Positions 1 to 5,087 of a stretch of DNA of 5,087 bases are shown one piece after another. Source of the stretch: CAZTYI01 sp964466185 (lineage in GTDB: Bacteria; Chlamydiota; Chlamydiia; Chlamydiales; SM23-39); contig CAYXMS010000052.1 in NCBI GenBank assembly GCA_964466185.1, positions 1-5,087 on the forward strand. The letters are read 5' to 3'. Numbering within the stretch: position 1 is the first letter of the stretch; every line of letters starts with the position of its first letter. The notes beneath the pieces are model-generated. The model was not told the origin of the DNA, searched no databases, and saw nothing but the letters and a program-made list of their open reading frames with translations. Both the position numbers and the translations under genes were made by a program.

Positions 1-191
1 CAATTGGCGATAATATAAAGAAATACCGAAACAAGCTCGGTATTTCTCAAGATGTGCTTTCAAAGAAGGCGAATCTTGCTTTTCATACAATCGCCAAAAT
101 TGAAGCAGGCTCAACGCCCGATCCTCGTATAGAAACTGTTAAAAAGATTGCGGACGCTTTGGGCGTGTCGCTTGATAATTTAATGAGATAA
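1..191 (+). CDS. XRE-family helix-turn-helix regulator, 5'-truncated by window edge (possible R-M controller protein)
   Basis: The frame is open from base 3 to the TAA at 189-191 and gives 62 residues, starting IGDNIKKYRNKLGISQ. No start codon is visible; probably only a few N-terminal residues lie outside the window. It reads as one complete XRE/Cro-type HTH domain: LGISQDVLSKK is the first helix pair, ANLAFHTIAKIEAG the recognition helix and its following turn, and ETVKKIADALGVSLDNLM the typical closing helices. Small single-domain proteins of this type bind operator DNA as dimers. In many type II restriction-modification loci such a protein (C protein) times endonuclease expression. Its place 9 nt ahead of the endonuclease gene, on the same strand, suits that role, but its operator would lie upstream of the window and cannot be seen. 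HTH assignment is firm; the controller role is inferred from position. Confidence 0.88.
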   Translation, partial: IGDNIKKYRNKLGISQDVLSKKANLAFHTIAKIEAGSTPDPRIETVKKIADALGVSLDNLMR

Positions 192-200
192 ACTATAACT

Positions 201-1130
201 ATGAATGATTTAATTACAAAAAATATCGGCAAAAATAAAGCGAAACTTCTTGAGTATTACAGAAGCAGAAGTGAAGAATTAGTTGCTGAATCAAAACAGG
301 TTTTTGCTGATACAGAGTACAAGCAAAGAGCCTCTCTTGTAAATAAAGGGCTTATTGAGGCAAAAGAGAATTTACTAAAAATACTTGAGCAGAAATCTAA
401 AAAAGAAATTTGGTCTCCTCAAGCAATTTTAGAAGGAGTCTTGATGATAACGTATGCTAATTATGTTGTCATGCTTGAAGCAAGAAATGATGTTTGGCCA
501 TATGAATATATGGCTTTCACTCGAAGAATTGGCGAGCTTTGGGAACCCTTTTGCCTTTTATGTTGGGAGTATCCGTTAAATGATAAGTTGAATTATTTTG
601 TACCACCCTTGTTTAAAGACGTTAAAAAGAAGCTTACAAAAGAAATTAATGACTTTATTGATGGCTTGAAAATCAGCGAAAAGGAAAAATCTGAATTGCG
701 GGATTATTATCAAAAAGTTTGGACATTGGTTACTTCTGGTGAAATCAAACTTGAGCTGGACTTACATTTTGAACAAGGAAAAGAAAAATTTGTTGTCGAT
801 TTTAAAAGTGGATTTAGCTCAAATGAAAAAGGAAACACAAACCGTCTGCTTTTAGTAGCAAGTATTTACAAAATTTTGGAAGAGGGCCACAAGTGTATGC
901 TTTTTGTACGCTCTTCTGAAGAACAAAATAATCATTATTTGCAAACACTAAAGAAATCCGGTCTTTGGGATGTTTATTGTGGTTTACAAACATACCAAAA
1001 AATCAAAGAATTTACTGGTTTCGATCTTGGTAAATGGATGAAACAAAATGTGCTGTGGGAAAAAGATTTTGACGAAAAAATGTATGCCCACTTAAAAAAG
1101 AACAATTTAATTCAATACTTAGAATGGTAA
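201..1130 (+). CDS. Probable type II restriction endonuclease, PD-(D/E)xK-like
   Basis: This 309-residue protein is not one I can place in a named restriction-enzyme family. The case for an endonuclease rests on two things. First, it sits directly ahead of, and overlaps, a DNA methyltransferase gene. Second, residues 181-206 read as a PD-(D/E)xK core: an acidic strand ELDLHF (D187), a turn, then the strand KFVVDFKSG, with D200 and K202 spaced as D-x-K. A helix follows (NRLLLVASIYKIL, 214-226), and then a further strand, KCMLFVRSS. E112 in GELWEP could be the additional acidic residue from an earlier helix. The N-terminal 170 residues are helical and charged, with a tryptophan-rich stretch at 99-124; they may hold recognition and dimer contacts. 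Length fits a homodimeric type II enzyme cutting double-stranded DNA in the cytoplasm. The start at 201 is the first ATG after the in-frame TAA at 189-191; no clear Shine-Dalgarno precedes it. Target site unknown. Confidence 0.72.
   Translation: MNDLITKNIGKNKAKLLEYYRSRSEELVAESKQVFADTEYKQRASLVNKGLIEAKENLLKILEQKSKKEIWSPQAILEGVLMITYANYVVMLEARNDVWPYEYMAFTRRIGELWEPFCLLCWEYPLNDKLNYFVPPLFKDVKKKLTKEINDFIDGLKISEKEKSELRDYYQKVWTLVTSGEIKLELDLHFEQGKEKFVVDFKSGFSSNEKGNTNRLLLVASIYKILEEGHKCMLFVRSSEEQNNHYLQTLKKSGLWDVYCGLQTYQKIKEFTGFDLGKWMKQNVLWEKDFDEKMYAHLKKNNLIQYLEW
1124..1130 (+). promoter_or_regulatory. Stop-start overlap coupling endonuclease and methyltransferase translation
   Basis: The sequence ATGGTAA contains the methyltransferase start (ATG, 1124-1126) and the endonuclease stop (TAA, 1128-1130) in different frames, a 7-nt overlap. 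No strong Shine-Dalgarno is visible before this ATG. The methyltransferase is therefore probably translated by ribosomes finishing the endonuclease, which would tie the amounts of the two proteins together. The overlap is seen directly; the coupling is inferred. Confidence 0.6.
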
Positions 1131-2659
1131 CAGAAGATAAAATTCTACAAGGCAAAACAAGGTCACGAAGGGAGTTCTGTTCTTATTATACAGAATCAGA
1201 TCCTATTTTGAGTTACATGGTTAATCGCCTTGAAATATCTGAAGATGATTCAATTTTAGAACCTTGTGCTGGCGACGGGGTTTTCATTGAGAAAATCGTC
1301 AAATTGTTTCCTGGTAAATTCTATAAGATTGAGGCTTTGGACTTAAACCCAAAAGCAGTAACTAAATTAAGAGCGTCTTTTCAAAGTGAGAATATTCAAA
1401 TTCGCCAAGCAGATACATTGCTTGATCTTACACTGGACTTGTATGCGAATATGAATGGTCACTATACAAAAGTTATCGGCAATCCCCCGTATGGTGCATG
1501 GCAAGACTATGATAAAAGAAGTGTTTTAAAAAAAAGATACGGGGGGCATGTTCGAGAAACATACACTTTATTTATCAGACGAGCTATTGATCTTTTGAAG
1601 GAGAATGGAAAATTAGTTTTTATAGTTCCTGATACTTTTTTGGCTCTACACTTACATAAAGAAACTAGAGAAAAAATCTTAAAACATACGAGAGTTGATG
1701 AAATATTACTGATTCCATCCAAGTTTTTCCCAGGTGTCAATTTTGGCTATTCTAACCTCTGTATTATTACATTAACAAAAGGAACATCGCCAAAAAATCA
1801 CAAAATAAAAATTGCTCAAGTTAAAACCGATATTAAAAACTTATATAAAATCTCAAATCGTCAATATAGCGTCTCTGATAATTATGAGGAAATTGAACAG
1901 GAAAAAATAATCAAATCAATTGACCATTCTTTCTTTATTGGTGGGAATACAAAAATTAGGAAGCTTATAAATGAGTGCGAGACAACCCTCGGAGATGTTG
2001 CGCATTGCGTAACTGGTTTTTGTTCGGGAAATAATCAGAAATTCTATAAGCCACTTAGCTTAAACATTAAAAATACAAAAAATTATACCCCGATAGACCA
2101 AGAAGAAGTGGATTTTGATTATTTGCGAAAATCAGATCTGATAAATGGACTAACTGGCAAGAAAAAATACATTCCCCTCATAAAAGGCGGTAATGGTGCT
2201 TTTCTCAGAGAAATGGACTGGTTTGCTCTTTGGGACAAGGAGACCGTAAATTTCTATCGTACAGACAAAAAGGCAAGATTCCAAAATTCCCAATATTATT
2301 TCAAGGAAGGTATTGGGGTACCAATGGTTAAAAGCAGTAAGCTAAAAGCCTTTTTGTTGGAAAAAAGATTATTTGATCAATCAATAGTCGGCATTTTCCC
2401 GAAAGATGAGAAACATCTGTATTACATATTAGCTTTCTTAAACTCTGACATTTGCAATAGTATTCTGAAAGTGATAAATCACACTGCAAATAATTCAGCA
2501 AACTACCTGAAAAAATTGCCGATTATCATAGATGAAAAGTATTTCAATACAATCAATCGACTTGTGAAAAAGATATTGTCTGATGAGAATGCTATTTCGG
2601 AAAATACGAAAAAGATAAACGAGCTTTTCAAAGAAATTTACCAGATCGACAACCATTAG
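1124..2659 (+). CDS. Type II DNA methyltransferase, adenine-N6, gamma class (TaqI/Eco57I-like)
   Basis: This enzyme transfers a methyl group from S-adenosylmethionine to the N6 of adenine in its recognition site, protecting host DNA from the partner endonuclease. The motif order is X-I-IV, as in gamma-class enzymes: motif X around FCSYYTESDPILSYMV (18-33), SAM-binding motif I LEPCAGDGVF (45-54), motif II ALDLNP (71-76), an acidic motif III position near QAD (95-97), catalytic motif IV NPPYGAW (120-126), motif V around ETYTLFIRRAIDLL (145-158) and motif VI LVFIVPDTFL (164-173). Residues from about 280 to the end form a target-recognition region of the TaqI C-terminal type, with TGFCSGNNQKFY (297-308), YIPLIKGG (349-356) and the closing NSANYLKKLPI (457-467). 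At 511 residues it is the usual length for a stand-alone enzyme, with no attached nuclease domain, so cutting must come from the upstream gene. It is intact; an A8 run at 1528-1535 lies inside it. Sequence specificity cannot be read from the protein. Confidence 0.95.
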   Translation: MVTEDKILQGKTRSRREFCSYYTESDPILSYMVNRLEISEDDSILEPCAGDGVFIEKIVKLFPGKFYKIEALDLNPKAVTKLRASFQSENIQIRQADTLLDLTLDLYANMNGHYTKVIGNPPYGAWQDYDKRSVLKKRYGGHVRETYTLFIRRAIDLLKENGKLVFIVPDTFLALHLHKETREKILKHTRVDEILLIPSKFFPGVNFGYSNLCIITLTKGTSPKNHKIKIAQVKTDIKNLYKISNRQYSVSDNYEEIEQEKIIKSIDHSFFIGGNTKIRKLINECETTLGDVAHCVTGFCSGNNQKFYKPLSLNIKNTKNYTPIDQEEVDFDYLRKSDLINGLTGKKKYIPLIKGGNGAFLREMDWFALWDKETVNFYRTDKKARFQNSQYYFKEGIGVPMVKSSKLKAFLLEKRLFDQSIVGIFPKDEKHLYYILAFLNSDICNSILKVINHTANNSANYLKKLPIIIDEKYFNTINRLVKKILSDENAISENTKKINELFKEIYQIDNH

Positions 2660-2665
2660 AATTTT

Positions 2666-4960
2666 ATGTTTATTTACGATAAACCAATTGAAACTGAAAA
2701 AGATGATTTTCTAGGCAGAAAAAGATTTTCTCAGCACCTTGGGAAAGCCTTTTTGGATTGGAAAGAAAAAGAAAGTCTCGTTATAGCAATTTATGGCGAG
2801 TGGGGTTCGGGTAAATCTTCCGTAATAAATTTGGCCAGTGAGAACATTAAAAAGAGTGAACATGAGAATAAGCCCACGATCATAGAATTTAATCCTTGGA
2901 TTTTTTCCGAAGAAAACAGTTTGGGAGAACATTTTTTCAATGAGATCGCAAAAGAACTGGAAGTTAGAAATGATACTGAGAAAGATAAAAAGATTGCCAA
3001 AAAGCTAAAATTTTATGCAAGCCTGCTCAGTCTAACGCCAGAAGAAAACTTGCTCGCTGGCTTATCATCAAAAACATTACTCATATTGGGTCTAATAGGT
3101 ATTTCTTCAAGCCAAGTTATTAACTGGCTGAACATTCCAAGCAACTGGATTCAAAATGTCCTTTTGGTTGGCGGTTTTCTTTTTGTATTGTTGGAGTTTT
3201 TCAAAGGATATTTAGGGAAATTAGCGAACTACTTTGAAAAGAAAGCTGAATACTATTCAAAATCTGTATCTGAAATTAAACGAGAAATTAAAAAGGAGCT
3301 CATTGATAGGCAGAAAAAACTTGTGGTTGTGATTGATGACATTGACAGATTAAATCAATCAGAAATTAGACAGATTTTTAGGCTTATTCGTGTAAATGCC
3401 GATTTCCCAAATACAATTTATCTTTTGGCTTTTGATAGAAAAATTGTTGAAAAGAATCTTGAGGAACAAGTTGGCGTTTCGGGAAAAGATTATTTGAATA
3501 AAATTGTGCAGGTTAATTTTGATGTTCCTTTTGCAAAACCTTCTAAAATTTCCACATTTCTTTTCAAAGAGTTAGACCGGATTTTGAGTGTCTTGCCAGA
3601 TTCAGCGCAAAAATATTTTGGTCAAGATGATCCGTATTGGGCAAATGTTTATCATTCTGGGTTTAAAGATTTTTTTAAGAATATCAGAGATGTTAAAAGA
3701 TTTGCGAGCAGTCTCGAATTTAATATTTCACAGATGTATCAAGGTAAAGTAATGGAAGTAAATCCAATTGATTTCATTGCCATTGAAGCAATTAGAGTTT
3801 TTGCGCCGGATTTTTACTCATTCATGCGTGATAAAAATTCGCTGTTCACCTCAACAGATAGAAATGACAGGAGTTCAAGAGATAATAATCCAAGAAAAGA
3901 AGAGATTGAAAAAGCGTTGAATGAATTATCAGACGGAGCAAAAGAATCTGTACTTGAGCTGTTAAAAAGATTGTTTCCTCAAGTTGACGGTTTATTCCAA
4001 TATGGTTACTCAACGCACGGGCACGAATGGCAATCAAGTTGGAGCAATAATTTAAGGATATGCGCTACAAATAATTTTGATAGCTACTTTACGTTGATAC
4101 CTGGTGGAGACGAAGATGAATTGAGCCAATTTGAAATTGAAGAAATTTTAAATAAAACAGATTCCGCAAAAAACCTTGAGCAAATACTTAGAGAATATGT
4201 TGAGAAGAAAAAAATCAGGAAAGTTTTGCAAAGAATTCAAGATTTTACAAGCGACCAAAGTCGCATTTCTCAAGATAATGCGAAAAATGTTGTCAAAGCA
4301 CTTTTCAATATTTCTGATGATTTACCCGAAGAAAAGGTTGGTATGTGGGACTTTGGTGTTGATATGGATTTGATGAGAATTATTTATCAATTGCTTAAAA
4401 GAGAAACGGATAAAAATAAAAATTTTGAGGTGTTAAAAGAGACTATTCCGCCTTCAAAAGGATTATTTGGTCCAATCCAAAAAATTTCACTGGAGTCTTC
4501 AAGAAAGGAAAAAGGTAAAGATTCGAATGAATTTATTGTGCCAGAAGACAAGATTGAAGAATTGCAAAAATTATGCCTTGAAAAAATAAATGTAACAAAT
4601 ATTGAAGATTTACTAAAACATAAAAACTTGCTTTATATTTTGTACCGCTGGAAAGAATGGGATAAGGAAGACAAATGGAAGAAATTTATACAAAAAGTAG
4701 AAAAAGACAATCAAAAATTATTGTCTTTTGTAGCGAAATTTGTCTCGGAAAGCAGAAGTCAAACAATTGGCGATTATGGAGTAAGAGTTATAAAAAAGTT
4801 TAATTACAAAAGCTTGGCTGATTTTCTTGACTTGGAGCAAATAAAAACGAAACTAGAAGAAATAAAAAATCAAAATTCCAAAGAGTATAATAGCAATAAA
4901 GAAACGATTGATTTATTTTTGGACAATTTTGATAAAAAAGACAAAGGTGATTTAGATTAA
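2666..4960 (+). CDS. KAP-family P-loop NTPase, membrane-associated, putative phage-defence protein
   Basis: A 764-residue STAND-like ATPase of the KAP family. The N-terminus (DKPIETEKDDFLGRK) is the usual KAP lead-in. Walker A is GEWGSGKSS (44-52, with K50), followed by the family motif EFNPWIFSEE (74-83). Two hydrophobic stretches, about 136-152 and 161-179, lie between Walker A and Walker B; paired membrane helices inserted here are a KAP hallmark and would anchor the ATPase on the inner face of the membrane. Walker B is LVVVIDDIDRL (219-229, with D224 and D225). IYLLAFDRKIV (251-261) fits the next core strand and KNIRDVKRFASSL (338-350) the helical region after the core. The remaining 400 residues are charged and helical, including an RICATNNFDSYFTLIPGG segment (464-481) of a kind often seen in bacterial KAP proteins. 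The E. coli F-plasmid protein PifA, which aborts T7 infection, belongs to this family. The gene starts 6 nt after the methyltransferase stop, so is probably co-transcribed with it. Family assignment is strong; a defence role is inferred from family and neighbours, and what the C-terminal part senses or attacks is unknown. Confidence 0.9.
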   Translation: MFIYDKPIETEKDDFLGRKRFSQHLGKAFLDWKEKESLVIAIYGEWGSGKSSVINLASENIKKSEHENKPTIIEFNPWIFSEENSLGEHFFNEIAKELEVRNDTEKDKKIAKKLKFYASLLSLTPEENLLAGLSSKTLLILGLIGISSSQVINWLNIPSNWIQNVLLVGGFLFVLLEFFKGYLGKLANYFEKKAEYYSKSVSEIKREIKKELIDRQKKLVVVIDDIDRLNQSEIRQIFRLIRVNADFPNTIYLLAFDRKIVEKNLEEQVGVSGKDYLNKIVQVNFDVPFAKPSKISTFLFKELDRILSVLPDSAQKYFGQDDPYWANVYHSGFKDFFKNIRDVKRFASSLEFNISQMYQGKVMEVNPIDFIAIEAIRVFAPDFYSFMRDKNSLFTSTDRNDRSSRDNNPRKEEIEKALNELSDGAKESVLELLKRLFPQVDGLFQYGYSTHGHEWQSSWSNNLRICATNNFDSYFTLIPGGDEDELSQFEIEEILNKTDSAKNLEQILREYVEKKKIRKVLQRIQDFTSDQSRISQDNAKNVVKALFNISDDLPEEKVGMWDFGVDMDLMRIIYQLLKRETDKNKNFEVLKETIPPSKGLFGPIQKISLESSRKEKGKDSNEFIVPEDKIEELQKLCLEKINVTNIEDLLKHKNLLYILYRWKEWDKEDKWKKFIQKVEKDNQKLLSFVAKFVSESRSQTIGDYGVRVIKKFNYKSLADFLDLEQIKTKLEEIKNQNSKEYNSNKETIDLFLDNFDKKDKGDLD

Positions 4961-5010
4961 CCTTATCCAAATCGACAATTTGCTGACTTGGGCTAAGATA
5001 ACGATTGAAA

Positions 5011-5034
5011 GTGGCGCGCCAACTTCGTTGGCAC
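5011..5034. repeat. Short inverted repeat with 3-nt loop
   Basis: GCCAAC (5018-5023) pairs perfectly with GTTGGC (5027-5032) around the loop TTC. In an alternative fold CCAAC/GTTGG extends with GTG (5011-5013) against CAC (5032-5034), leaving a GCGCG bulge on the left arm. The left arm also contains the 8-bp palindrome GGCGCGCC (5013-5020). On the + strand the stem is followed by A residues, not T, so it is not a Rho-independent terminator for the operon. It stands out as GC-rich in an AT-rich window. Confidence 0.55.
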
Positions 5035-5067
5035 AAAAAATAAAACTGGCGAAAAAAAGACCTCAAA

Positions 5068-5082
5068 TCGGGCGAAGCCCGA
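5068..5082. repeat. Short GC-rich inverted repeat with GAA loop (possible weak terminator on the - strand)
   Basis: TCGGGC (5068-5073) pairs perfectly with GCCCGA (5077-5082) around the loop GAA. No T-tract follows on the + strand. Read on the - strand, the stem is followed by TTTGAGG and then a run of seven T residues (5058-5052 on the complement), so it could weakly terminate a gene arriving from the right. The T run starts some 10 nt after the stem, farther than in a standard terminator, so this role is doubtful. Confidence 0.45.
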
Positions 5083-5087
5083 AAAGC

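Larger units (their letters stand above)
4962..5087 (+). other. Open reading frame of uncertain reality running off the window end
   Basis: After the KAP stop, one + strand frame stays open to the last base. It reads LIQIDNLLTWAKITIESG, then continues through alanine-, lysine- and arginine-containing residues to GRSPKS. It has no ATG; TTG at 4980 is the only conventional start candidate near its beginning, and no Shine-Dalgarno precedes it. The composition is protein-like (an amphipathic start followed by a basic stretch), but both small hairpins lie inside it, and 42 open codons are not enough to call a gene. It could be the beginning of a downstream gene, a remnant of a broken one, or chance. 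Confidence 0.2.

Noticed and set aside
1528..1535. A8 homopolymer inside the methyltransferase, a possible phase-variation or frameshifting site
   Set aside because: Runs of this length are expected in such AT-rich coding sequence, the codons (Lys-Lys in a conserved region) read normally, and there is no sign of an alternative frame being used.
1507..1740. Minus-strand open frame of 77 codons within the methyltransferase gene, and similar ones within the KAP gene
   Set aside because: They lie opposite clearly conserved coding sequence and their translations show no domain features, so they are shadows of the real genes.
1..4774. CAATTGGCGAT at both 1-11 and 4764-4774, a possible direct repeat bounding the region
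   Set aside because: An 11-nt exact match is expected a few times by chance in 5 kb, and both copies lie within coding sequence.
5011..5034. Integron attC-like site
   Set aside because: GCCAAC/GTTGGC resembles the AAC/GTT core, but flanking bases do not fit RYYYAAC or GTTRRRY, and there is no second inner box pair at the usual spacing.
4800..5066. Minus-strand open frame of 88 codons across the end of the KAP gene and the tail
   Set aside because: Most of it lies opposite the KAP coding sequence, it has no visible ribosome site, and its phenylalanine-, leucine- and serine-rich product is what the complement of lysine-rich coding gives.
5011..5082. Rho-independent terminator of the + strand operon
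   Set aside because: Both stems are followed by A-rich, not T-rich, sequence on the + strand.

Overview
The window is a compact, AT-rich bacterial segment read entirely on the + strand. It carries four consecutive genes with almost no space between them: the 3' end of a small XRE-type helix-turn-helix regulator, a probable type II restriction endonuclease, a gamma-class (TaqI/Eco57I-like) adenine-N6 DNA methyltransferase, and a large KAP-family P-loop NTPase with two predicted membrane helices. The gaps are 9 nt, a 7-nt overlap and 6 nt, so the four are most simply one operon whose promoter lies upstream of the window. This is a genome-defence island.

Organism: no taxonomic marker is present. 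The AT-rich, lysine- and asparagine-rich coding, the weak or absent Shine-Dalgarno sequences, tight gene packing and the style of the small HTH protein would fit a Patescibacteria (CPR) genome, but this is an impression and not proof. Stop codons are TAA, TAA, TAG and TAA, with no TGA interrupting any gene. Glycine is written with GGN codons, so nothing suggests recoded UGA.

Layout: 1-191 HTH regulator (5' end outside the window); 201-1130 candidate endonuclease with a D-x12-D-F-K core; 1124-2659 methyltransferase with SAM motif and NPPY catalytic motif; 2666-4960 KAP NTPase with Walker A, Walker B and a paired membrane insertion; 4961-5087 a short tail with two small hairpins and an open frame running off the end.

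Likely working: the methyltransferase modifies adenine in a target site and the endonuclease cuts unmodified DNA. The HTH protein is placed where a controller (C) protein would be. The KAP NTPase is the unusual member. Known KAP proteins include the F-plasmid phage-exclusion protein PifA, so this one may add a second, membrane-linked layer of anti-phage defence. The joint operation of R-M and KAP is inferred from gene order only.
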